Made by a program: the position numbers and the translations under genes | The notes under the pieces: model-generated | Database searches by the model: none | Seen by the model: only the letters and a program-made list of their open reading frames with translations | Told to the model about the DNA's origin: nothing | Shown: in pieces, positions 22,305 to 28,792 of the stretch | Numbering within the stretch: position 1 is the stretch's first letter | Layout: each line of letters opens with the position of its first letter | Source of the DNA: an uncultured Collinsella sp. | GTDB taxonomy: Bacteria > Actinomycetota > Coriobacteriia > Coriobacteriales > Coriobacteriaceae | Direction: 5' to 3' | Assembly (NCBI GenBank): GCA_902494035.1 | Contig: CABURV010000019.1 | Location: 1 to 31,379 of the forward strand | Length of the DNA: 31,379 bases

Positions 22305-22424
22305 AAGTCGCCGCCCCCTGATGCCCAACCTCGCCTTTCAATTTCGAAGGCATGACCCCAAGGTCTATGCCTTCTCATTTCAAGGCGATCTTGGGCATCA
22401 GGGAACGGCTTTGTTTTACATTTC
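22296..22424. repeat. 129-bp multi-arm palindrome overlapping the map stop codon
   Basis: The outer arms are GAAATGTAAAA (22296-22306) and TTTTACATTTC (22414-22424). Inside are CCCTGATGCCCAA/TTGGGCATCAGGG (22316-22328 and 22391-22403), TCGCCTT/AAGGCGA (22331-22337 and 22382-22388), GAAGGCAT/ATGCCTTC (22346-22353 and 22367-22374) and GACC/GGTC at the tip. Nearly the whole span folds on itself. The perfect ends resemble the terminal inverted repeats of a miniature transposable element. Confidence 0.85.
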
Positions 22425-22468
22425 AAATGTAACAAGTTCCACTTAGTTGTGGAGCCATTACGAAGTTA

Positions 22469-22497
22469 TTACGATGCGTGCATACGTGTTGTAGAAT
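22469..22497 (+). promoter_or_regulatory. Promoter upstream of infA
   Basis: TTACGA (22469-22474) and TAGAAT (22492-22497) are spaced by exactly 17 bp and lie 40 bp before infA. It would start an infA-rpmJ-rpsM-rpsK-rpsD-rpoA-rplQ transcript separate from the secY-adk-map unit. Confidence 0.65.
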
Positions 22498-22536
22498 ACT
22501 CAATCGCTGTCGTTTTCTAGAGAAAGATGATTGCTT

Positions 22537-22755
22537 GTGAAGAAGGAAGACGCAATTGAGCTCGAGGGTACGGTAAAGGAACCGTTGCCCAACGCCATGT
22601 TTAAGGTCGAGCTCGAGAACGGTCATTCGGTTCTGTGCAACATTTCTGGCAAGATCCGAATGAATTACATCCGTATTCTCCCCGGTGACAGGGTTGTCGT
22701 GGAGCTTTCCCCGTACGACCTGACCCGCGGCCGCATCACCTATCGCTACAAATAG
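22537..22755 (+). CDS. infA: Translation initiation factor IF-1
   Basis: This 72-residue S1-like OB-fold protein binds the ribosomal A site during initiation. The sequence MKKEDAIELEGTVKEPLPN, then FKVELENGHSVLCNISGKIR and RGRITYRYK, is fully typical. GTG 22537 is preferred over TTG 22531 because it gives the standard 72 residues and the GAAAGATG ribosome site is about 10 bp upstream. It has its own promoter after the palindrome downstream of map. Confidence 0.96.
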   Translation: MKKEDAIELEGTVKEPLPNAMFKVELENGHSVLCNISGKIRMNYIRILPGDRVVVELSPYDLTRGRITYRYK

Positions 22756-22779
22756 CGGCACGCATACACGCACTCCATT

Positions 22780-22856
22780 TCCGACTGCAGGCTTAGCTCA
22801 ACCTACGGTCGGATTGTGTGTGAAGACCAGCCATAGTTTTAAACGCCTGCGGCTGG
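22780..22856 (+). promoter_or_regulatory. Structured infA-rpmJ intergenic leader
   Basis: This 150-bp gap can form two hairpins: TCCGAC/GTCGGA (22780-22785 and 22808-22813) and CCAGCC/GGCTGG (22827-22832 and 22851-22856). Ribosomal-protein autoregulation is common ahead of this gene group, but no known leader family is recognised here. Confidence 0.35.
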
Positions 22857-22905
22857 GCGAGTAGATAGTAGGGAAGTAGTTTGAGCGCTACCGAAAGGAA
22901 GAACG

Positions 22906-23019
22906 ATGAAGGTACGTCCTTCGGTCAAGAAGATGTGCGATAAGTGCAAAATCATTAGGCGCCATGGCAAGGTCCTCGTCATTTGCGAGAACCCCCGTCA
23001 TAAGCAGCGTCAGGGTTAA
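22906..23019 (+). CDS. rpmJ: 50S ribosomal protein L36, zinc type
   Basis: This 37-residue protein reads MKVRPSVKKMCDKCKIIRR and then HGKVLVICENPRHKQRQG. Cys11, Cys14, Cys27 and His32 form the zinc site of the C+ form of L36, so this is the zinc-dependent version. GAAAGGAAG precedes ATG 22906. It sits between infA and rpsM as usual. Confidence 0.95.
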   Translation: MKVRPSVKKMCDKCKIIRRHGKVLVICENPRHKQRQG

Positions 23020-23033
23020 GAGAGGAGACTACG

Positions 23034-23408
23034 TTGGCCCGTATTAATGGTGTCGACCTCCCGCGTGAGAAGCGCGTTGAGATCGGTCTGACCTACATTT
23101 ACGGCATCGGCCGCACCACTGCGACGAAGATTTGCGTCGAGTGCAACGTTAACGTGGATACGCGCGTTAAGGACCTCACCGAGGATGAGGTTAACGCCAT
23201 CCGCGATTATATCGATAAGAACCAGATCATGGTTGAGGGCGACCTCCGCCGTGAGCGCAACCAGAACGTCAAGCGCCTTATGGACATCGGCTGCAACCGC
23301 GGCCTTCGTCACCGCAAGGGCCTCCCGGTCCGCGGCCAGCGCACCCACACTAACGCTCGTACCCGCAAGGGCCCGAAGCGTCAGATCGGTGCTAAGAAGA
23401 AGAAATAA
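23034..23408 (+). CDS. rpsM: 30S ribosomal protein S13
   Basis: This 124-residue S13 contacts the P-site tRNA and the large subunit through its extended basic tail. Family blocks are RINGVDLPREKRVEIGLTYI, YGIGRTTA, GLRHRKGLPVRGQRTHTNAR and a Lys-rich end. The start codon is TTG at 23034, fixed by the AGAGGAGA ribosome site and by the conserved MARINGVDLP beginning. The use of TTG may hold down its translation. Confidence 0.96.
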   Translation: MARINGVDLPREKRVEIGLTYIYGIGRTTATKICVECNVNVDTRVKDLTEDEVNAIRDYIDKNQIMVEGDLRRERNQNVKRLMDIGCNRGLRHRKGLPVRGQRTHTNARTRKGPKRQIGAKKKK

Positions 23409-23422
23409 GGAGCGCTAGATAG

Positions 23423-23827
23423 ATGGCTACTGCTAAGAAGAACGTTCGCGCTGCCCGTCTGAAGCGCGCGGACCGTAAGAACATTTCCGTGGGCCAGGCT
23501 CACATTCGTTCTACGTTCAACAACACGATCGTTTCGATCACCGATCCCCAGGGCAATGTCATTTCCTGGAAGTCGGCTGGCCAGGTGGGCTTCAAGGGCT
23601 CCCGTAAGTCCACGCCGTTCGCTGCCCAGATGGCTGCCGAGGCTGCTGCCAAGCAGGCCATGGAGCACGGTATGAAGAAGGTTTCCGTCTTCGTCAAGGG
23701 CCCCGGCTCCGGTCGTGAGACCGCCATCCGCTCCCTCCAGGCTGCTGGCCTCGAGGTCTCGAGCATCCAGGACAAGACCCCCATTCCGCACAACGGCTGC
23801 CGCCCCAAGAAGCGTCGCCGCGTGTAA
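23423..23827 (+). CDS. rpsK: 30S ribosomal protein S11
   Basis: This 134-residue platform protein of the small subunit is recognised by GQAHIRSTFNNTIVSITDPQ, the KSTPFAAQMAAEAAAKQAME stretch and the C-terminal IPHNGCRPKKRRRV, the universally conserved tail. It is 14 bp after rpsM and 19 bp before rpsD, with AAGGAG upstream. No unusual feature is seen. Confidence 0.97.
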   Translation: MATAKKNVRAARLKRADRKNISVGQAHIRSTFNNTIVSITDPQGNVISWKSAGQVGFKGSRKSTPFAAQMAAEAAAKQAMEHGMKKVSVFVKGPGSGRETAIRSLQAAGLEVSSIQDKTPIPHNGCRPKKRRRV

Positions 23828-23846
23828 CTGAAAGGATCGTATCAAT

Positions 23847-24443
23847 ATGGCAATCGACAGGACTCCTGTTCTTAAGCGCTGCCGTCAGCTCGGGATCGAT
23901 CCCGCTGAGCTCGGTTACAGCAGCAAGAAGGAATCTATCCGTCAGCCCAAGCGCCGTCGCAAGGAATCTGAGTACGGCATGCAGCTGCGCGAGAAGCAGA
24001 AGGTCAAGTTTATTTATGGCGTTCTGGAGAAGCAGTTCCACGGCTACTTCAACAAGGCCCGTAAGATGAACGGCGTCACCGGTGAGAACCTCATGATCAT
24101 CCTTGAGTCTCGCCTCGACAACGTCGTCTTCCGTCTTGGCTTCGCCCGCACCCGCAAAGAGGCTCGTCAGTCCGTCCGTCACGGTCACTTCACCGTGAAC
24201 GGCAAGCGCGTGGACATCCCGTCCTACCGCGTCAAGGCCGGCGACGTCGTCGCTGTCGGCGAGAAGTTCCGTGACCTCCTCCCCATCAAGGAGGCCCTGA
24301 TTTCCTCCGAGCGCTTTGAGGTCCCTGGATGGCTCGAGGTCGATATCGAGAAGCTGTCTGGTAACGTGCTCGCTCTGCCGACGCGTGAGCAGATCAGTGG
24401 TGATATCAACGAGCAGCTCATCGTCGAGCTCTACTCTAAGTAG
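23847..24443 (+). CDS. rpsD: 30S ribosomal protein S4
   Basis: This 198-residue S4 is a primary 16S rRNA binder and, in several bacteria, a translational repressor of its operon. The S4 RNA-binding domain (RLDNVVFRLGFARTRKEAR, HGHFTVNGKRVDIPSYRVK) lies at about residues 90-150. The N-terminus lacks the Cys zinc motif of the C+ type S4. GAAAGGAT precedes ATG 23847. Position between rpsK and rpoA is standard. Confidence 0.97.
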   Translation: MAIDRTPVLKRCRQLGIDPAELGYSSKKESIRQPKRRRKESEYGMQLREKQKVKFIYGVLEKQFHGYFNKARKMNGVTGENLMIILESRLDNVVFRLGFARTRKEARQSVRHGHFTVNGKRVDIPSYRVKAGDVVAVGEKFRDLLPIKEALISSERFEVPGWLEVDIEKLSGNVLALPTREQISGDINEQLIVELYSK

Positions 24444-24475
24444 TCCATCCGGGCTGCTGAGGCTGGAGGTAATAC

Positions 24476-25417
24476 ATGTCAGAATTCATTAGGCCTCAGG
24501 TTCAGGTCGAAGAGATCAACGAGACGTCTGCTCGTGTCTCCGTCGAGCCGCTCGAGCGTGGCTACGGCGATACGCTGGGTAACTCGCTTCGTCGCGTTCT
24601 TCTGTCCTCGCTCGAGGGTGCCGCCGTCGAGGCTATTCAGATCGATGGCGCGCAGCACGAGTTCATGACCATCCCTAACATGGTCGAGGATGTCACCGAC
24701 ATCGTCCTGAATGTCAAGGGTCTTGTCTTCAGGGCTCTCGGCACGACCGACGAGGCGACCGCCACCATTTCGGTTGACGGCCCCTGCGAGGTCACCGGTG
24801 CGGACTTCTTTATTCCGTCCGAGTTTGAGCTGGTCAACCCCGAGCAGCACATTGCTACGCTCACCGAGGGTGGCCATCTCACCATGAGCATGCGCATCGG
24901 CTATGGCCGCGGCTATGTTTCTGGCGAGGCCAACAAGCGCGACAACGATCCCATCGGTGTGATCCACGTCGACTCGCTGTACTCGCCGGTTTCCCGTTGC
25001 GCCAAGCTCGTTGAGGCTTGCCGTGTCGGTCAGCACACCGACTACGACCGCCTTGTCCTCGAGATCGAGACCAACGGCTCCATCGCCCCGCGCGACGCCG
25101 TGGTCCAGGCTGCCAATATCATCAACCAGCATATGGCCGCCTTTATGAACCTTGCCGAGACCCCCGAGGTCGAGGAGGAGGCTTCGATCTTCGCTCCCGA
25201 GGTCACCAACGACAACGCCGAGCTGGACAAGCAAATCGAGGATTTGGACCTTTCCGTCCGTTCCTACAACTGCCTTAAGCGCGCCAGCATTCACTCGGTC
25301 CGTCAGCTCGTTGAGTTCTCGGAGAACGATCTGCTCAACATCCGTAACTTCGGTGTTAAGTCGATCGAGGAAGTGAAGGACAAGCTTGAGTCCATGGGCC
25401 TGAGCCTGAAGGCTTAA
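24476..25417 (+). CDS. rpoA: RNA polymerase alpha subunit
   Basis: This 313-residue alpha subunit has residues about 1-230 as the dimerisation and assembly domain (PLERGYGDTLGNSLRRVLLSS being the classic segment). A linker follows at about 231-245. The C-terminal domain has the paired helix motifs LDLSVRSYNCLKRASI and LLNIRNFGVKSIEEVKD that bind UP elements and activators. GGAGG precedes ATG 24476. It lies between rpsD and rplQ, the normal alpha-operon order. Confidence 0.97.
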   Translation: MSEFIRPQVQVEEINETSARVSVEPLERGYGDTLGNSLRRVLLSSLEGAAVEAIQIDGAQHEFMTIPNMVEDVTDIVLNVKGLVFRALGTTDEATATISVDGPCEVTGADFFIPSEFELVNPEQHIATLTEGGHLTMSMRIGYGRGYVSGEANKRDNDPIGVIHVDSLYSPVSRCAKLVEACRVGQHTDYDRLVLEIETNGSIAPRDAVVQAANIINQHMAAFMNLAETPEVEEEASIFAPEVTNDNAELDKQIEDLDLSVRSYNCLKRASIHSVRQLVEFSENDLLNIRNFGVKSIEEVKDKLESMGLSLKA

Positions 25418-25447
25418 TGCTTCGCATATTTGAGGAGAAACTAGACC

Positions 25448-25915
25448 ATGCGTCACAACGTTAAGAAGGGCCTGAAGCTCGGCACCGATGCGAGCCACAC
25501 CAAGGCCATGAAGAAGAGCCTTGCTAAGGCCCTCTTCGAGAACGACCGCATCAAGACCACCGAGACCCGCGCTAAGGCGCTGCGTTCGGTCGTCGATCCG
25601 ATCATCACCTGGGCCAAGAAGGGCGACCTGCACTCTCGTCGTCTGGCTATCGCCAAGCTCGGCGATAAGCAGCTCGTTGCCGAGATTTTCGACAAGGCTG
25701 CCCAGGGTATGTGGCAGGACCGCAACGGCGGTTACACCCGCATCATGAAGCTCGGTAACCGCAAGGGCGACAACGCTCCCATCGTTATCATGGAGCTCGT
25801 CACCGAGCCTTGCACGCCTAAGGCCAAGAAGGCTGCTCCGGCCCCCAAGAAGGCCGCTGCTCCCAAGAAGGTCGAGGCTGCCGAGGAGGCTCCTGCTGAG
25901 GAGACCGCTGAGTAG
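25448..25915 (+). CDS. rplQ: 50S ribosomal protein L17 with Lys/Ala/Pro-rich tail
   Basis: This 155-residue L17 has residues 1-120 as the standard domain (MRHNVKKGLKLGTDASHTKA, RIKTTETRAKALRSVVDPII, GGYTRIMKLGNRKGD). About 33 further residues form a low-complexity tail of AKKAAPAPKKAAAPKK type ending in acidic EEAPAEETAE. E. coli L17 has 127 residues, so the tail is an addition, of a kind seen in some actinobacterial L17 proteins. Its role is unknown. A strong terminator 27 bp later ends the operon. Confidence 0.96.
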   Translation: MRHNVKKGLKLGTDASHTKAMKKSLAKALFENDRIKTTETRAKALRSVVDPIITWAKKGDLHSRRLAIAKLGDKQLVAEIFDKAAQGMWQDRNGGYTRIMKLGNRKGDNAPIVIMELVTEPCTPKAKKAAPAPKKAAAPKKVEAAEEAPAEETAE

Positions 25916-25941
25916 ACAATCCGTCTGCATAGGCTATATTC

Positions 25942-25972
25942 GAGGGGTACGTTCGCGTACCCCTCTTTTTTT
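25942..25972 (+). terminator. Strong terminator after rplQ
   Basis: GAGGGGTACG (25942-25951) and CGTACCCCTC (25956-25965) form a perfect 10-bp stem with a TTCG tetraloop and then TTTTTTT. This is the end of the ribosomal transcript. Confidence 0.95.
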
Positions 25973-26007
25973 GTCGAAATGCCATTGCCTGTTTGTTGGG
26001 AGCGCCC

Positions 26008-26832
26008 ATGACCGCGCCGTCTGATTTCAATTCGATTCCTGAGCTCGATGCCACGCTCGTTTTCCGCGTGGCCTACGATGGCTCGTCCTACAGCGGCTTT
26101 GCCGAGCAGCCCGGTCAGACGACGGTTGCGGGCGAGTTGCGCCGCGCTATCGAGACGCTCCTGCGCCGCCCGATCGACCTGACGTGTGCGGGGCGTACCG
26201 ATGCCGGCGTGCATGCGGTGGCACAGTTCATCAGCGTGCCCGTAACGGACGCTGAGTTGGCTTTGACGCGCCGTAGGTGGCTGAGGGCTATGGATGCCCT
26301 CCTGCCCAAAGATATCGCCATAAACGAGGTCTACAAGGCCCGTAAAGGCTTTTCTGCACGCTTTGATGCGCGTTCCCGTACGTATACGTACCGTATTGCC
26401 GATCGCGACGCGCGCCCTGTGCTTTCGCGCGGTGCCGTGTGGTGGCACCGCTACCCATTGGATGTTGAGGCGATGTCTGCGGCCTGTCCCGCGCTGCTGG
26501 GCGAGCAGGACTTCAAGAGCTTTTGCAAGGTGGCGTCTGCCGTTGGCAAGCCCACGCATCGCTGCGTGATGCGTGCCGAGTTTGGCCATGAGGTTGCGTT
26601 TGGCGAGGACATCCTGACGTTTACCATCGAGGGCAATGCGTTTCTGCATTCGATGGTCCGCACGATCGTGGGCACGCTTGTCGAGATTGGCATGCATCGC
26701 CGTGAACCCGAGTGGATGCGCGAGGTCATCGATGCTTGCGACCGTACCGCTGCGGGCCCCACGGCTCCTGCCTGCGGCCTTACGTTTATGGGCGTGGATT
26801 ACGATCCCGCCGAGCTTGTCGTGCTCGACTAG
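26008..26832 (+). CDS. truA: tRNA pseudouridine(38-40) synthase TruA
   Basis: This 274-residue enzyme converts uridines 38-40 of the tRNA anticodon stem to pseudouridine. The catalytic aspartate is Asp65 in CAGRTDAGVHA. The N-terminal VAYDGSSYSGFAEQP and the later EGNAFLHSMVRTIVGTLVEIG are family signatures. ATG 26008 is preferred to the TTG codons at 25993/25996 since GGGAG lies just upstream of it and the core domain starts soon after. It follows the rplQ terminator by 35 bp, a common neighbourhood for truA. Confidence 0.95.
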   Translation: MTAPSDFNSIPELDATLVFRVAYDGSSYSGFAEQPGQTTVAGELRRAIETLLRRPIDLTCAGRTDAGVHAVAQFISVPVTDAELALTRRRWLRAMDALLPKDIAINEVYKARKGFSARFDARSRTYTYRIADRDARPVLSRGAVWWHRYPLDVEAMSAACPALLGEQDFKSFCKVASAVGKPTHRCVMRAEFGHEVAFGEDILTFTIEGNAFLHSMVRTIVGTLVEIGMHRREPEWMREVIDACDRTAAGPTAPACGLTFMGVDYDPAELVVLD

Positions 26833-26993
26833 GGGAGGGCTCGGCGCGTCGTGCGTCGGCACCTGTCATCTGTGGGCTGCGCGTGTGCAACATCTGTTCT
26901 TGGCGTGCAATACAACCGGTGTCTCATTGCTTTTATTGCCGGGGTGTACCATGAACGACAGTTTGATTCACTGCTGTCGAGAGGACGGATAAC

Positions 26994-28034
26994 TTGGTTC
27001 GACGTGGCTCGCATCCGCGACTTTCGGTGATCCTTGTGGTAGAAGGTTCGCCCAGCTATGCGATGCGTGCGCTCGAGAGTATCCAGAACCAAGACCTCTA
27101 CGATTTGCAGATTGTCGTTGTCTGCCGCGATGCTGCGCCCGGTGTGCGCCATTCGCTTCAAGTTGCTGCCGACAGGGACATCCATATTGATTTGATTGAC
27201 GTCGAGGACGCGAAGCGCGGCGCTTGTCTTCGTGCCGGTTTTGCTGCCTCGCGCGGCTCTCAAATCATCGCCATGAACGCCGATGAGTGGTTTGCTCCGC
27301 AGTCTCTTTCCAAGATGGTCGATATCGCGTGCGATACTACGGCAGACATAGTGCTCCCCACGGTGTCGCTCGACCGCTATGATGCACATCGAGAGCGCCA
27401 TTCGCGCGTCTTGGATGCTGCTCATATTTCCATTGATAGCAAATCTTCGATGGTGACCGGGCTGTCCCAGTTGATTTTAGGCGGCCTAGTCGTTCAGACC
27501 TCTGGCGTGATGTATAGCCGTCCGCTGTTTGAGGCATGCCTTTTGTACGACAAGGCGTTTCGCACAGTTGGGTTTATGGCGTGCTCGCTCTCGCGGGCGC
27601 AGCGCGTCTCCGGATGCGGCGACGCTTGTTTCCACGCGGCGGCACCTAAGCTTACAGATGCCTTTGATCCCACCATGTATGCCAAGGTATCCGATGACAC
27701 CCGGGCGCTCGACGAGCTTACGGACTCACTCTCGGAAGCAGATAGCGGTGGTCGGCTCAAGCTGGCAACCCAAAAGTTCTACTTTGCCGGACTGGTCGCC
27801 TGCATCGAGAATTTGTGTCTGAGCCCGCATGGGGTGTCGTCAATCGAGCGTTCCGCCCGTATGCGTGATATGCTCGAGGCGCCTCGAACCCGTCAGATGG
27901 TCGCCGCGCTCAAGGATAACCATCGGGGGCTCGGTCTGTTGTTTGGGCCGATCGCCAGCGCCAAGCCCGCGCGCTGCGTGATGTGTACGCATCTGGCAGC
28001 TTTTCTTAACCGGACGGGCGCAAAAACCGCCTAA
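26994..28034 (+). CDS. Family-2-like glycosyltransferase (degenerate GT-A)
   Basis: This is a 346-residue protein. The N-terminal 110 residues look like a GT-A glycosyltransferase: RLSVILVVEGSPSYAMRALES, DLQIVVVCRDA and IIAMNADEWFAP. NADEW (95-99) stands where a DxD-type metal motif is expected, in a weak form. The remaining two thirds are not recognised. No membrane helix is evident. It starts with TTG 26994 preceded by GAGAGGA; GTG 26997 is an alternative. It may modify cell-surface glycans, but acceptor and sugar are unknown. It is a lone gene between truA and argR, followed by a 132-bp region with inverted repeats. Confidence 0.68.
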   Translation: MVRRGSHPRLSVILVVEGSPSYAMRALESIQNQDLYDLQIVVVCRDAAPGVRHSLQVAADRDIHIDLIDVEDAKRGACLRAGFAASRGSQIIAMNADEWFAPQSLSKMVDIACDTTADIVLPTVSLDRYDAHRERHSRVLDAAHISIDSKSSMVTGLSQLILGGLVVQTSGVMYSRPLFEACLLYDKAFRTVGFMACSLSRAQRVSGCGDACFHAAAPKLTDAFDPTMYAKVSDDTRALDELTDSLSEADSGGRLKLATQKFYFAGLVACIENLCLSPHGVSSIERSARMRDMLEAPRTRQMVAALKDNHRGLGLLFGPIASAKPARCVMCTHLAAFLNRTGAKTA

Positions 28035-28044
28035 ACGGCTCATC

Positions 28045-28074
28045 TCGAAACAAATTTGCATAGAATTGTTTCGA
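28045..28074. repeat. Inverted repeat TCGAAACAA / TTGTTTCGA
   Basis: Perfect 9-bp arms at 28045-28053 and 28066-28074 are separated by 12 nt, 11 bp after the glycosyltransferase stop and upstream of argR. There is no T-run. It could be a weak terminator hairpin or an operator. Confidence 0.55.
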
Positions 28075-28118
28075 AATGCGTTCTTATACACAAAAGCCTT
28101 CAAATAGCGTTAAACTAT

Positions 28119-28133
28119 TCAATCACTGATTGA
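28119..28133. promoter_or_regulatory. Operator candidate upstream of argR
   Basis: TCAATC-ACT-GATTGA is a perfect 6+3+6 dyad ending 33 bp before the argR start. An ATTCA half-site, as in ARG boxes, overlaps its left edge (28117-28121). Autoregulation by ArgR is a plausible inference; the match to a full ARG box is poor. Confidence 0.4.
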
Positions 28134-28166
28134 TTGTCTCCGCCATCTTTTGGAGAGAGGGTTTGT

Positions 28167-28604
28167 ATGGCTAAAAAACGCAATGGGCGCCAGGATGCCA
28201 TTAGAGATATTGTGCGCAATAAGGACGTCCGCACGCAGCGCGTGCTGGTCGATGAGCTCCGCGCTATGGGCTTTGATTGCACGCAGGCGACTGTCTCTCG
28301 CGATATTGCCGATATGGGGCTGCGTAAGCTCCCTGAGGGCATCTATGTTCTGGCAGAGGACCTGCACCTGCAGCGTATGGTTTCCGAGCTCGTAACGGGC
28401 GTTCTGCGCACCGATAATCTGGTTATGATCAAGGCTCAGCCTGGCACGGCTTCCGGCATCGCCGCCGCCGTTGATGCGGCAGAGCTGCCCGATGTGCTTG
28501 GCTCGCTTGCCGGCAACGATACGATTTTGGTTATTGCCCAGACGGCCGAGGACGGCGAGCGTCTTGAGGCGCTGATCAATAAGCTGAGCAATTCTCGCAA
28601 GTAG
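28167..28604 (+). CDS. argR: Arginine repressor ArgR
   Basis: This is a 145-residue ArgR/AhrC family regulator. The winged-helix domain covers about residues 1-70 (RQDAIRDIVRNKDVRTQRVL, with TQATVSRDIADMGLRKLPEG as the recognition part including the SRD motif). The hexamerisation and arginine-binding domain follows (VMIKAQPGTASGIAAAVDAA, VLGSLAGNDTILVIA, with the GTA and GNDT motifs). It binds arginine and represses biosynthesis or activates catabolism. ATG 28167 is used because GGAGAGAGG lies directly upstream; the in-frame start at 28134 has none. No arginine genes are adjacent. A terminator follows at 28655. Confidence 0.93.
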   Translation: MAKKRNGRQDAIRDIVRNKDVRTQRVLVDELRAMGFDCTQATVSRDIADMGLRKLPEGIYVLAEDLHLQRMVSELVTGVLRTDNLVMIKAQPGTASGIAAAVDAAELPDVLGSLAGNDTILVIAQTAEDGERLEALINKLSNSRK

Positions 28605-28654
28605 GCGTGCGGGTCGTGCGCTCGGCACTGTGTGCGTGACATAGTGGCTTGTAA

Positions 28655-28688
28655 GGGGTATCGACGTTGGTCGGTACCCCCTTTTTTT
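28655..28688 (+). terminator. Terminator after argR
   Basis: GGGGTATCGAC (28655-28665) pairs with GTCGGTACCCC (28670-28680) with one G-U pair and a GTTG loop, then TTTTTTT at 28682-28688. Confidence 0.9.
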
Positions 28689-28731
28689 GTTTGCCGGTAT
28701 AAAGACCGCCCACCAGGTCGCTTTAAACTAA

Positions 28732-28770
28732 AAGGCCCCCGAGCAGTTTAATAAGCTGCTCGGGGGCCTT
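28732..28770 (-). terminator. Terminator of the penicillin-binding protein gene
   Basis: Perfect 15-bp arms (28732-28746 and 28756-28770) form a very stable stem with a 9-nt loop. On the minus strand it is followed by CCTTTTAG. It is 22 bp past the stop of the minus-strand gene. Confidence 0.88.
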
Positions 28771-28792
28771 GTTGCTTATGGCCGGATGATTT

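Noticed and set aside
22208..22446. Short open frames on both strands across the 129-bp palindrome
   Set aside because: They are created by the inverted repeat itself and lack start signals.
24479..25930. 483-codon antisense frame over rpoA and rplQ
   Set aside because: Shadow of two housekeeping genes, without its own signals.
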